From: Hortaea werneckii
Lineage: Eukaryota > Ascomycota > Dothideomycetes > Mycosphaerellales > Teratosphaeriaceae
Length of the DNA stretch: 64,000 bases
NCBI GenBank assembly: GCA_037044905.1
Contig: JBAOKB010000080.1
Location: 1-64,000 of the forward strand
Direction: 5' to 3'
The notes below the pieces were generated by a model. It was not told the origin of the DNA. It worked only from the letters and a program-made list of their open reading frames with translations, and searched no databases. The translations under genes and the position numbers were made by a program. This document shows positions 10,673 to 21,542 of the stretch, in pieces. The stretch's first letter is position 1, and the number at the start of each line of letters is the position of its first letter.

Positions 10673-12515
10673 ACCTCAATCTCTGCCAGTGTTGATTCTT
10701 CTTGTTATGCTCTACTGTGAGCCGCCCAGAAGTATAGCTTGATATGAGGCCTTTTAATATCGTCTCGCGCTTGCACCCAGCAAGGGATCGTGTCTGTCTA
10801 GGTAAAAGATGGCGAAGGAGAGAGGGAGAGGGGTGTGGGAAGCCGGATTGGAGGGAGTGTCTGCTACTAAGCAGGCCGGGTCTCTAGATAGCTGCAATAG
10901 AGTTTCGCGATCAGCCTGAGAGTCCCCGATGAGGGTTCGCGAGCGCATCCGTTTCACCACCACGCCGCAACATGTCGTTCCTGAGGTTTCGCGCACATGC
11001 TGATCGATCACCATCATCGCATAGATATATGGACTCACCAACACTACAGGCTCGCCGCTCGGACTCCCCGACTATCTGAGGCAGTCGCGGACGGACATGG
11101 TGGAAGGGTTGGAAACCGGATACATTGCTGAACGGTCTCGGAGTCGAAGGCGGGCCAAGTGGTTGATATTGTCGTTGTTGGTGTTGTTGCTCTCCTCAGT
11201 GACGGTGCTTCTGGAGAGTGTCGTGCTCCCGCACAGGCCCAGGCGCAAGGCCGATCGTCACTCGGATTTGACGTCGCGAGGTCGCAAGTGACGGGGAAAG
11301 TGAATGATGGGGGAGAGAACAAGGGAAAGGTTGGAAGTGGTGGTAGTTGTGAAGGTGGGGCTGGAGGGGAGTGGGTTGGATGGATGAAGAAAGGTGGGAT
11401 GGGGGATTCTAAACGACTCTTTTCCTCTGCCCAGACCAGGTCGAAATAATCAAGAATGAGGTCAGCAGAAAAGAAGGCATGGGAAGTAGGCCGCTGAGCC
11501 AAACGTCTCCGTCGGTCATGGTTGGCCGAGGCGAAAGAGAGTTTTCCCTTCAGTTAGACTATACCCAAAGATGCGTGCAAGCCGTGCGTGGGCTGCGGCT
11601 TCCCCGGCATGATGCGATGCGATGCAGATGCAGATGCAGGCAATTGATTAATCAAATTGATCAATTGGAGCCTTCTCCGGCCGCGGCCCAGATCCGCGGG
11701 CAGATCCCATTGCTTGACCCATGCCTGCCCATGGCTTCGGCGCTTGGTCAACATCTCCCCGGGCTGGGTACTGTAGCCAGCTCTCAATCGATCAAGCTTT
11801 TCCTGTGTTTTGAAAGGATCCTCGGACGGGATCTTCTAATGTACACTTTGTAGCAGCAGTGAAATAATAATGATGAAGGAATGATGTGTCCCGTGATTAC
11901 TTCATGTAGCTTGCTCCATTTCCTTCTCTCCCAAAGCGCAGTTCCACTTTCCTTACATCTATACTTTACAATTAGACAAGCAAACCGCCCGTCTAATACG
12001 ACAAGCAGAACCCGTGCCCGACCGAGAAAAAAAAAAAAAATAAAGAAAGAGAGGAAATCGAAGCAAACAAGCCTTACACAAGCAAACTTAGACGATGCAA
12101 CTCCGCCAACCCCTTCACCCAAGCAACGTTGTACCTACTAGTCCGCTACACCTAAGGCGAGCGAGCTCACGACCAGAAACCTCCTCCTTTTGACTACCAA
12201 ACAACAAAAAAAGACGATGAACATTTCTCATCGTTCTAGCAAGCGCCATTTCCACCCTTATCTACTCGTCTAGAGAAACACCTTACCCTTACCCTTCCCT
12301 CTACTCCCTCTCTCTCTCTCTCCTCTCTTTCCCTTTCCTCTTCTTTTGCCCCTCTTTCTTTGTAAATAATGAACAATGAATAGAGGGAAGAAGAAAAGGA
12401 GAAGAAGCAGATACGAAGGAGAAGAGAAAAGGAGGAGGAGAAGGCAAAGAAGAGAATGGAAAAGAAGGCGAAGAAGATTGGAAGAAGAAGAAAATACTAA
12501 AACAAATCGTAAAAG

Positions 12516-12549
<34 letters not shown>

Positions 12550-12961
12550 CAGTAACACCTAGAAGAAACGCTAGCATCAAGGGGTGATAAGATCGGTGGT
12601 AGTGCATGGTGTATGGGGTGTAGTAGTCAAAAAAAATCTCTCGCACCCATTGCTCCTTCTTTTCTCTCTTGCTTCTCGGCCTCTCCCTCCCTCTGTCTCT
12701 CTTCTCTCTCTTTGTGTGTATGTCATCTCCCTATTTCCTTTTCTCCCCCTCCGATTCTGTCACGCTCATGACAAGGACACCACTCCCCTTCCGGAGCTCT
12801 TAGGCTCCGGCGTCCCCCAGTCCACTTTCATCCGGATCGCGCGCAAATGTTCGTTTGTCTGTATACCATTCTCTCTGGAGAAAGGGAGAGACAGAGAGGG
12901 AGAAGGAAGGGTTGCAAAGAGAGAGAGAACACCGAAGAGAAGGAAGCAAGAAAGAAGGCAT
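10673..12961. other. Intergenic, about 2.3 kb, with low-complexity tracts
   Basis: Contains the phosphatase promoter and the RHO1 3' flank. Visible structures: an inverted repeat CAATTGAT/ATCAATTG at 11641-11667, short GATGCA repeats just before it, an A run near 12030, purine-rich tracts at about 12370-12490, and a TAG/GTA trinucleotide run. The long Leu- or Glu-rich frames here come from simple repeats. No gene recognised. Confidence 0.5.
12517..12550. repeat. (GTA)n microsatellite
   Basis: About eleven GTA/TAG units in the RHO1 3' flank, next to a longer purine-rich tract. Confidence 0.85.
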
Positions 12962-14067
12962 CTACAGAATCATGCACTTCTTCTTCTCCTTCTTCCGGGT
13001 GAGGAGGGCGGCACGGGTAGCGTGCTCAAACACCTCGCGCACGCCTTCGTTGGTCTTGGCCGAACACTCGAGGTACTTCTGGGCACCGATCTTCTTACGA
13101 ACGTCCTCAGCCTGCAGCAGAAGGAGAAAAGGTCAGCTGATGGTCCAGCCCTGCGGGTCAAGTCCTGCGGGAGAGTGGCTCGCCGTGATAGGCAAGCTTG
13201 AGGGACGAATGTGACTGGTTCAGGTCACGGAGGGATCGGACACATACCTGCTCAGGCGTAACCGGCTTCTGCGATGTCTTGTGCAGCTCCTCGATAGTCT
13301 TCTGGTCGTATCTCAAGTCCTTCTTGCAGCCTACCAGGATGATGGGCAGGCCCTGGCAGAAGTGCAGCACTTCTGAAATCCACTGTAGATAGGGAAATCC
13401 ATATCAGCACAAGTCCGCTGTTCGCGTTTTATGAGCGGGATGGAAGATGAAGGGAGGAGAGGGAACACGTGTATATGTGTAGGCCACGTGACTTGAATAG
13501 CGATGGTAGTGTGGTTTCCCTTACCTTCTCTTGCACGTTGTCAAGCGAGTCGGGCGAGTCGACGGCGAAGCAGATCAGGATGACGTGTGAGTCCGGGTAG
13601 GAAAGAGGTCGGAGGCGGTCGTAGTCTTCTTGGCCTGCCGTATCCCATAGCGCTAGTTCGACATGCTTGCCATCCACCTCGACATCGGCGACGTAGTTCT
13701 CGAAGACGGTCGGGACGTAGACCTGTGTGGAGAGGAAGAGAGTACGTCAGTACAAAAGATCCTACGGTTACGTGCACCCCCGGTCGTGGAGATGATGCGG
13801 TGGTGATGACAGTAACGTCGGATACTGCTATCGGCGGCCGGTGATACGGGTTTCGCGACCGAAGGGATTGGAGAGGGCGGAGATACGAACCTCAGGGAAG
13901 GTGCCCTTGGAGAAGACGCTGTAGACGGGGAGCGGTCAGCAGATGGTTGACGGGCGGGCGTGCAGTATGATAATAGCTGGAGGGGGGGTGTGGTCTTACA
14001 TGAGCAGACAGGTCTTTCCACAAGCACCGTCACCGACAATGACCAACTTGCGACGGATTTCCGCCAT
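12962..14067 (-). CDS. rho1: Rho1 (RhoA-type) small GTPase
   Basis: Five exons: 14000-14067, 13891-13918, 13525-13722, 13248-13382 and 12962-13111; introns of 81, 168, 142 and 136 nt; 192 aa, the usual Rho1 size. The G1 loop GDGACGKT, effector region VPTVFENYV, switch II DTAGQEDYDRLRPLSY, GCKKDL and ECSAKTNEG are all intact. The C-terminus is a Lys run followed by CMIL, a CaaX box ending in Leu, which predicts geranylgeranylation by GGTase-I. Rho1 activates glucan synthase and protein kinase C and controls actin and cell-wall integrity at the plasma membrane. The 3' splice AG of a probable 5'-UTR intron abuts the ATG. A RhoGAP-domain protein is encoded at 44.4 kb. Confidence 0.97.
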
Positions 14068-14344
14068 CTGCGCGACTGGGTTAATGAAGGGTCCAGGAAG
14101 TGATGAGTGTCGGGCAGTGGCTGCAGTGATGGCAACAAGGGCGGCGAGGGGGCGCAGTGGGTGTGAAAGCCAAGTGCGGGTGGTGTGAAGCAGTAGCGGA
14201 GACGGAGGCGGTGTTCAGAATGGTGTGGTGTGGGTGAGAGGGGTGGTGATGCTGTTTGGCGCGGGAGGAGGGAAGCTGCGGTGTTGAGGGTGACGATACG
14301 GTAGCCGGCAGAGGGAGGGAGAGATGCTGGCTGGCGCGACTTAC
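14068..14344 (-). other. Probable 5'-UTR intron of rho1
   Basis: A perfect GTAAGT donor at 14344-14339 follows a GCGGAG sequence. The acceptor CGCGCAG ends immediately before the rho1 ATG at 14067, with a TTAAC branch-like site about 20 nt upstream. At 277 nt it is longer than the coding introns here. Inferred from splice signals only. Confidence 0.55.
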
Positions 14345-16477
14345 CTCCGCGTGGCTGTGTTTGTTCGGGCCTGCGCCTCAGCGATGAGAGTCGAGGGTGG
14401 AAGATGCAATGTACACACGGACGGGCGGTGGCGTCTTAATGGGAAGCAAGTAGGAGTGGATGGCGTGGGTGGACGGGTGGGTGGGTGATTGGCTTCAATG
14501 GAGGTGAAGCGCTGGGTGGGTGGTGGTGGTGGAGGTGGTGTCAGGACAACGACAACAAGAAGCGCACGCACGCACGCACGCACTCGCTCGCTCAACTCAC
14601 TACCCTCACTCACACAGCCAGACAGGCGACTCTGAGTGGCTCGAGTGGCAGCGGACCAGGTTGCTGCCGGTCCAAGCGCCCCGAGCTGCCTGCTGGACTG
14701 GCCTTGGCACTCTCGGCTGACCTTCACCCGTCTCCTATCTCTCACTTTCTGGCATGTGATCAACACATGATGATCATGATCTTGACTGGTAGCCTACAAC
14801 ATCCTATACCATGAGACTCTTGCTGTCAGACTGTATCCAACATATCAACCAGTCAGTCCATCGTAAACATCTCCAGCTTCGACTGGACTCGCCCCACGCC
14901 ACGCCGTGAGCTCCCGTGGACCCTGTCGAGCTGAAACACTGGAAGCGAGTGATAAGATGAAGGTATCAGGGCTGCCATTAAACCACCTTTCTCAACGCAG
15001 AACTGGCTTTCGAATCCTGCATAATCACAACCCTTTTGCATCAAGGTCGAGACGCGAAGATGCACATCCCGGGTCTGCCCAATCCTTGTCCCATCTTCAC
15101 ACAAAATGGAAGCAAACAAAAACTCTCGAATAGTAAAAGGCCAACCCTTTTTGCAGAAGAGTCTTCATTGTACCGACTCTGAATGTGATCTTCGTCCCTC
15201 CCCTCTCTCACACTCTCTCACTCGACACATCATAGACAGTTCCAATCAAAAGCAAAAAGAAAACTTCAAAAGCCCAACCGGTTCTCACAGCTCACGTACT
15301 GCTTCATGACAGGAGGCTCGAGGATATCACTTAGGTGCGAGGTCACCATATACGAGAATCGCCACATAGAAACATAACGAGCCATGATCTACCCTGATGG
15401 TGTGCTTTGGCGAGCGAATTAAGTGAAAATCAAAAAAATGGTAGAACCCATCACATATACTGAGTACGACCAGCTAAACCTGTCAAGTTTACGCGCTACA
15501 TAGCCCTCTCCCGCCGTGAACAAGAGTACCCAACTACTCCATAGTGGTATCTCCTTGTGACCATCGTGAGACCAGATCGAGATGTGTTGCCTGGAAGGCA
15601 TCATCAGCTGAATCGCCTTTGCAAATGAAGAAAGTAAAAGAGGGTGACAAAAAGGCCAGAAGTACACGCTGTCTCTATTCCCGAGTCCAACCCTCTCCTC
15701 AAACAACCACACCAGTACATGTCCATTCAACCCTTCACATCGATTCTGATACCTGCCCTAGCAGCAGGTATGCCAGACCAAGACAGCTATTCTCCTCCTT
15801 TACGGTTGCCATCAGCCACTGAACATGCCAGAACGGCAACAGGGCGATGCGTACATCCTTCCACAGTTGCGCAAACCATCTGCGGCAATTGCCAGAGTAA
15901 AACGAACGGGAGACGGAGAGAATAGATGAATAAAGGAATCGCGGGGTTGGAAATGTTCCGCGTTCGGAAAAAGGAGCTTCCTAGGCCCTCGGGTGACCAT
16001 GTCTCTCCTATCTCGATACCGCCATTCCTTCAATGATGGAACGGAGGGGGGCGAAAAACAAGCGGTGGATTCGGCCATGAGCGTTGCGGAAATAGATACC
16101 TATACATATAAAGAATCGGGGAGGTGTATCTTTTCTCCGCAATCGTGAGTCGCCTTCTCCTGAGACCTTGCAGTGGTGAGTATTTCCACAATATTAACCC
16201 AGACACCTTGACATGAGGTCGAATGGGAGAGAGCAGTGAACTCATCTGCTTGTGGGATTGATGTGTCGGAACAACACCTACAGGCCGGGAGAGACTGTCT
16301 AATCACGAGCCGTGCCTGGTCAGATGAATTTGGCTTGAGCGTCTCGAGGTGCAAGGTCCGAGAACACAGGAAGCAACCCTAAACAGATTGGCAAGGGGTA
16401 TAAGAGTAGACCACGGCCGCTTTACGACTCAGCGGACTGGCATAGCCTCACGTGGTTGGCTCGAAAGTATGTACCCC
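14345..16477. other. Intergenic, about 2.1 kb, no gene seen
   Basis: Should contain the rho1 promoter and the FMT1 3' flank. A CGCACGCA/CTCGCTCG simple repeat lies at about 14563-14600. Short frames on both strands show no family resemblance. Confidence 0.5.
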
Positions 16478-17581
16478 TCAAGCCTCTTTCCGTTTCTTCA
16501 AAGCGTAGGCAAGTTTCTGACGCGCACCGGCCTTGGGCTCGCCATCAATCGTAACACCATCCGGCACCATGAGCTGCCCATCAGCGGACCAAATACCAAG
16601 ACTAGTAGATTTATGATCGGGAAGCAAGACAGGCACGCCTGGTTGCGGGGTGACGTCCTTCGGTGGAGCCGGATGGATGGTCCAAGGTCCGACGTAATTG
16701 ATGCGCTTGGCAGTCATGGTGTCGTTCATGCAGAACGCAAAAGTCGTGGAGTCCCATAGTCGCCCGAGCACCCGGTCACGCGTCTGCACCATCTCTGCCG
16801 TCCACAGCTTCCAGTCGATGTGACGGTCTTCGGGCATGATTTTGGGGGCGTGTGACGGCTCGATGTGGGAGCCGCTGTTGGCGAAATCGGTAAGGGGCGG
16901 TACGAAGATGCCACTTTCGACGCCCTTAGCCAGCATTCTGGCTCCAAGAGGACCTAACATGTCTACCAAGTCCTCAGGCGTGCTGTGGGGTGGGACGGGA
17001 GCTTCTTCCTGATCTAGAATCATGCCGTGGTCAAAGCGAGTAGGGTGCATTGTCTGAAGCGAGATGCCGGTGGATGCACGATGTTTGAGCAGAGTATGCT
17101 GAATCGGCGCCGGGCCACGCAGGTCAGGCAGTAATGAGGGATGCAAGTTGAGACCGCCATATTTAGCTCCGTTGATGAGCCTCGCAGGCACAAGCAGACC
17201 GAACGACACTGCAACGATCAAATCGAAAGGTTTAGGCGGCTGCCAATTCTTGAACGTGTCGATTTGATGCAATCCAAGTTCTAGCTCTGATGCAATGCCC
17301 TTGATCGGAACTTCAGAGATCTGCTTTAGACCGCGGCCAGTGCGCTTGTCAGGGCGGCAAATAACGTCTATGGACGCGACTTTGTCGCTGCGTCGTTGCT
17401 GAAGCTCATACAGGGCTATGAGGGAGTAGATACTGAACTCATCCGCTCCACAAAACAGGATCCGAAGAGGATCATGATGCTTCGTGATTGCGGTGGAATT
17501 GAATCGGGTCCAGCCGGGGGATCTGGATACGGGGGAAGGTCGTGCAGCGGTGACAGCACGACATGATCGCCACAACAACAT
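16478..17581 (-). CDS. fmt1: Mitochondrial methionyl-tRNA formyltransferase
   Basis: Single exon, 367 aa, ATG at 17581. The N-terminus is a mitochondrial presequence (Arg and Ser rich, no acid until about residue 37). The formyltransferase core begins at LRILFCGADEFS and carries the family motif SLLPDLRGPAPIQ, preceded by GGLNLHPS; the substrate-loop region is also present (ICRPDKRTGRG). The enzyme transfers a formyl group from 10-formyl-THF to Met-tRNA for mitochondrial translation initiation. The C-terminal domain ends in a Lys/Arg-rich tail (YALKKRKEA). It is divergently arranged with RPS23, with 287 bp between the two start codons, so a shared promoter is likely. Confidence 0.93.
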   Translation of the reverse strand: MLLWRSCRAVTAARPSPVSRSPGWTRFNSTAITKHHDPLRILFCGADEFSIYSLIALYELQQRRSDKVASIDVICRPDKRTGRGLKQISEVPIKGIASELELGLHQIDTFKNWQPPKPFDLIVAVSFGLLVPARLINGAKYGGLNLHPSLLPDLRGPAPIQHTLLKHRASTGISLQTMHPTRFDHGMILDQEEAPVPPHSTPEDLVDMLGPLGARMLAKGVESGIFVPPLTDFANSGSHIEPSHAPKIMPEDRHIDWKLWTAEMVQTRDRVLGRLWDSTTFAFCMNDTMTAKRINYVGPWTIHPAPPKDVTPQPGVPVLLPDHKSTSLGIWSADGQLMVPDGVTIDGEPKAGARQKLAYALKKRKEA

Positions 17582-17868
17582 TAAGAAACAAATATACGCT
17601 ATACAGGATTTTTCAGTAAAAGAAAGAAATGAAACACGATCGATCGCGTCAGGTGATGTTCACATGCCCAGATAGACGCTCGCTGCTTGAAAGGGTGGCG
17701 GGCGCGCATCGAACGGGCGGGTGTGGCCGTAGTGCCAAGACTTCCGCACTAACTCCACAGCAGAAATCTCGCGGCTTGCACCTCTTTCTAGCTTGAGGTG
17801 TGTGACCAAGCGACGACGACGCAACCGACGACACCACCACCCAGCGATACCGACGCGACACGGCAAAG
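17582..17868. promoter_or_regulatory. Shared divergent promoter, FMT1 / RPS23
   Basis: A 287-bp interval between two start codons pointing away from each other; it must hold both core promoters. No specific factor site is claimed. Confidence 0.6.
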
Positions 17869-18578
17869 ATGGGTAAGGGAAAGCCGAGAGGTCTATTGGC
17901 GGCTCGCAAGCTGCGCAACCACCGCCGTGACGGCAAGTGGGCAGACCTGCACTACAAGAAGAGACTGCTAGGCACCGCCTTCAAGTCCTCGCCATTCGGT
18001 GTATGTATCATCGCCCAGCCCCTCCCGCCTCGATTAGGAGAAGATTTCGGACAGCGATACGCAAGAAGAGAGGCGGAGAAGACGCAGGAGTGCAATGGAT
18101 GAGGGATATCTTCTACTAGTCAAGCCGGGGAGGGGGGCTCACGGTCATGCCACGAATGCATGCTAACGGCGAATTCTAAAGGGTTCATCACACGCCAAGG
18201 GCATCGTTCTGGAAAAGGTCGGTGTTGAGGCCAAGCAGCCCAACTCCGCCATCCGCAAGTGTGTGCGCGTCCAGCTCATCAAGAACGGCAAGAAGGTTTC
18301 CGCTTTCGGTATGTCTCTACAAGAGAAAATCCTCAAACCCAGATGCAGCGGCGCTGCCCTTGACTTTGGAGAAGCGAGAACTAACATCACACCCTCCAGT
18401 GCCAAACGACGGTTGCCTGAACTTCGTGGACGAGAACGACGAGGTGCTCCTGGCCGGTTTCGGTCGTAAGGGCAAGGCCAAGGGTGATATTCCTGGTGTG
18501 CGATTCAAGGTCGTCAAGGTCTCGGGTGTCGGTCTCAGCGCCCTGTGGAAGGAGAAGAAGGAGAAGCCGCGTTCGTAG
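17869..18578 (+). CDS. rps23: 40S ribosomal protein S23 (uS12)
   Basis: Exons 17869-18000, 18182-18308 and 18400-18578; introns of 181 and 91 nt; 145 aa, exactly the family length. The protein starts MGKGKPRGLLAARKL and contains the invariant QPNSAIRKCVRVQL, whose Pro in PNSA is hydroxylated in yeast and human uS12. It then has VPNDGCLNFVDENDEVL and GDIPGVRFKVVKV, ending KEKKEKPRS. It sits in the decoding centre of the small subunit. Splice joins restore conserved sequence (SPFG|GSSHAKG and SAF|VPNDG). The 3' end converges on the glutathione reductase gene. Confidence 0.98.
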
Positions 18579-18932
18579 AGGAGGAGCGACTCGACAGCAC
18601 GGCGAGATGGAAAGAGGGCATACTACCACCCCCACCATGGCGTTTACGATGATATTGCTTGTTGGCTTCGGCGGATAAAACCGGCTGCTGAGGCACAACG
18701 TGTAGCCATGAAATGCTGAGCGAGAAACTTTTTCTACGTCATCTGATTTGTGTCGGACATCATGGTCTTTCCATTTTCACGTCTATGTCTCTTCTCGCGA
18801 ATACGAAGTGGCTCAGCGAGGAAGACAGCTATTGCAAGGGAAAGCAGGATTGCACGGTCAAATCTACGTCTAATTTGATGACAAGGCTACTGACCAGGCT
18901 ACACAGCGCTCGCTCAAGATAAGGAGCATGAT
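18579..18932. other. Convergent 3' flanks of RPS23 and glutathione reductase
   Basis: A 354-bp tail-to-tail interval carrying both 3' UTRs; no further gene visible. Confidence 0.6.
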
Positions 18933-20330
18933 CTATTTCATCGTCACCAACTCCTCAGCGCTCGTCGGGTGAATCGCCACGCAGCGGTCAAAGTCCGCCT
19001 TCGTGGCACCCATCTTGATCGCCACACCGAACCCTTGCAGGATCTCATCGCTTCCTGTCCCCAGGATATGCATCCCAACCACCTTCTCCTCCTTCCCAGC
19101 ACAGATCAACTTGTAGCTCGTGGGACCCTTGTCCTCGGGCTCCATCATGCTGTAGTACATGGCCGTGAAACTGCTGGTGTAGATCTTGATCTGCTCGTCC
19201 CCGTACTTCTGTCTCGCCTCGGGCTCGGTGAGACCGATGCTGCCGACGACCGGGTGCGAGAAGACGACCGAGGGGATATTGCTGTAGTCCAGATGCGCAT
19301 CAGCTTGCCCGCCGAACAGACGGTCGGAAAGCTTGCGGCCGGCGGCAATGGCAACCGGTGTCAGCTCGAACCCGCGATCGCACACGTCGCCCAGCGCGTA
19401 GATGTGCGGGACGTTGGTGTTCTGGTACTCGTCCGTCTTGATGTGGCCCTTGTCGTTCTTCTCCACCTTCGTGACGTCGAGGTTCAGCTTCTCGAGCTCG
19501 GGGCTACGGCCGATGGCCCAGAGGAGGGTGTCGATCTCCATAGTGCCTTCGCCGTTCGAGTCCTTGTAGTGGAGCTTCTTCATGCCGTTGCCGAGATCCT
19601 CCACCTTGCTCTGAGACGATTGCTTGTGGATGTGGATGCCTTGCCTCTCGTACTCAGCAGTCACCTTCTCCTGGACCATAGGATCGAAAGTGCGTAGGAA
19701 AGTATCGTGACGGATGAAGAGGTGAGTCTCGGTGCCGAGAGCGTGGAACATGCCAGCCATCTCGATGGCGATATAGCCAGCGCCTACTACGGCAACCTTC
19801 TTCGGCTGCTTCTCCAGTTCGAAGAACCCGTCTGAGGTGATGCCGAGCTCAGCACCGGGCACGTTGGGGACATTCGGATGTCCGCCGACTGCAACGAGGA
19901 TGTTCTTGGCGTTGACTGAGACATCGCTGCCGTCGTCCAAAGTCACTTTCACGGTGTGCGGGTCCGTGAAGCTAGCAGTGCCGTGGAGGTACTCCACCTT
20001 GTCGTTGTTCAGATTCCTCTCATAGATGCCGTTCAACCTCCGCACATAAGCGTCCCTCTTGTGCTTGAAAGTCGTCCAGTCGAAAGGCGCGACTTCTTTG
20101 AAATCAAAGCCGTACGCCTTCGCATCCCTCATCGTCTCCGCAAGAGCCGCAGCATTCCATGTGACCTTCTTTGGCACACAGCCCACGTTCACGCATGTCC
20201 CACCCAGTCTCTTATTCTCCACCGCGATGGCCTTTGCGCCATACATTCCGCTAGCCCTCCGAGCGCTGGCAAGCCCGCCTGAGCCACCGCCGATGACCAG
20301 GTAATCGCATTCCTTGTTTACAGGCGCCAT
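18933..20330 (-). CDS. glr1: Glutathione reductase (NADPH)
   Basis: From the only clear ATG at 20330 the protein has 465 aa, the normal cytosolic length. The FAD-binding GGGSGG motif in YLVIGGGSGGLASARRA is followed by the redox disulfide motif GGTCVNVGCVPKK, the NADPH-binding AVVGAGYIAIEMAG, and a C-terminal dimer domain with the catalytic His-Glu near CVAIHPTSAEELV. It reduces GSSG to GSH. Upstream, the same frame stays open for 117 more codons and encodes an Arg/Ser/Ala-rich, acid-poor stretch (…TLARHFSGSS) that looks like a mitochondrial presequence but has no ATG. A second, mitochondrial isoform from an upstream exon or a non-AUG start is plausible. Confidence 0.96.
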   Translation of the reverse strand: MAPVNKECDYLVIGGGSGGLASARRASGMYGAKAIAVENKRLGGTCVNVGCVPKKVTWNAAALAETMRDAKAYGFDFKEVAPFDWTTFKHKRDAYVRRLNGIYERNLNNDKVEYLHGTASFTDPHTVKVTLDDGSDVSVNAKNILVAVGGHPNVPNVPGAELGITSDGFFELEKQPKKVAVVGAGYIAIEMAGMFHALGTETHLFIRHDTFLRTFDPMVQEKVTAEYERQGIHIHKQSSQSKVEDLGNGMKKLHYKDSNGEGTMEIDTLLWAIGRSPELEKLNLDVTKVEKNDKGHIKTDEYQNTNVPHIYALGDVCDRGFELTPVAIAAGRKLSDRLFGGQADAHLDYSNIPSVVFSHPVVGSIGLTEPEARQKYGDEQIKIYTSSFTAMYYSMMEPEDKGPTSYKLICAGKEEKVVGMHILGTGSDEILQGFGVAIKMGATKADFDRCVAIHPTSAEELVTMK

Positions 20331-21542
20331 AGTTGCGGATGAGCCGGAGAAGTGGCGCGCGAGAGTATCTGCCCTGTGCGCCGTCCTGGATGGTATTGGC
20401 CTTGTTGCAGTCGAAGCTGCAGTGGCGAAGGCGCGGAAGAGAGTGTGTTGAGACAGTTTGACGGCGGAGGAAGAGATGACGGGTGGTGAAGGTAGCTTAC
20501 ACGGCAAGCTGGTAAGGTGACGTAGAGATTCGAAAAGGGCGGACGAATATGTACAGCTAGCTGCAGGTCCAATATGGTCTTCGCCTTGCAGTGAGATACC
20601 GTTCCTGTCCAACGGGTGGGTGAGCAACGGGCAGCAGGAGATCTTGTTCGTTCGCCACACCACCTGACTGAATCCCAGCAATACCAGTTTTTAGACTCAG
20701 TCCAGCTGTGTATAAGTTGCTGTTATGCAGCCCTTCGCTAAGCATTCGGGAGAAAGTCTGCTGCCCGCTTACAAACCCATTGCAGCAGCAGATCTTTGTC
20801 ATCAAATGGCGTCAGGGCCGAGTCGGTGAATTCCGGGCTGGATTATCGACCACCTGCCTGAGGCATGACTCGAGATGGACCTCGAGCTGCGTCCGACGCC
20901 AAGCTCGTACATCGCACTGTTCTGCCGGCCGTCTGGGGCTGAAGGATCTGTTCAGGGTCTGCAATGCCGGCCTGCCGTTGCGCTCCGAGCAGCCGATGTG
21001 GCGCTTGCGGACGTTCGGACAGGCCGTTGTGGGACTGTGGGAGAAGGATGCAGCAGCACCAAGCGAGCAGATGAGCCGGAGGGTGACAGGGCTCCCAAGT
21101 GGTTGTTTGTCTTGGCGGAGCCGGCATAATTCAGGTAGGCGAGACGAAGAAAAACCCGCATGCCTCGGTCCTTCCGACTCGGGCGTCAAGTGACCGGTTC
21201 ATCAGGTTGATAATTAAACGTGTATAACGATCGAGAACTTTGTGTGGTATACAGCTCATTAAAGGTATCCGTGACAGGCCAAGCAGTCCGCGCCGCAATT
21301 AAAAGCCTAGAATATGCCGCCGGAGGCAACTCCACACGCCTCCTCCCATTTCCCAGCCGCCAGGGGTGGTAGCCGCTCCGCGGAGCCCCAAAACTCCTGC
21401 AAATGCTATCGAAAGCGCTGCTTGTACTCATAGCAATAATAAGTCGTTCAAACCGCAAAAAGAAGAAAAGTCTGTCGTCATGACAGGAGTGTTCCTGCAA
21501 ATTGGAAGAAAAGGGGTGCAAAGGTTGTCGCTCCATTGATTG
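20331..21542. other. Intergenic, glr1 upstream region and 3' flank of the Zn2Cys6 gene
   Basis: The part adjacent to glr1 (to about 20680) is open in the glr1 frame and may be a 5' exon. A GTAAGC donor and a CTGCAG acceptor inside it suggest alternative splicing. From 20.7 to 21.5 kb both strands hold open frames, but none resembles a known family. Confidence 0.45.

Noticed and set aside
11641..11667. CAATTGAT/ATCAATTG inverted repeat as a transposon end or terminator
   Set aside because: Too short and AT-biased; no partner copy or flanking duplication seen.
12301..12558. Open frame with a long Leu run and Ser/Phe-rich sequence
   Set aside because: It comes from the GTA microsatellite and purine tracts in the rho1 3' flank.
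20708..21193. 161-codon plus-strand frame, overlapped by antisense frames of similar length
   Set aside because: All frames are open because of base composition; none shows protein-family motifs or splice-compatible extensions.
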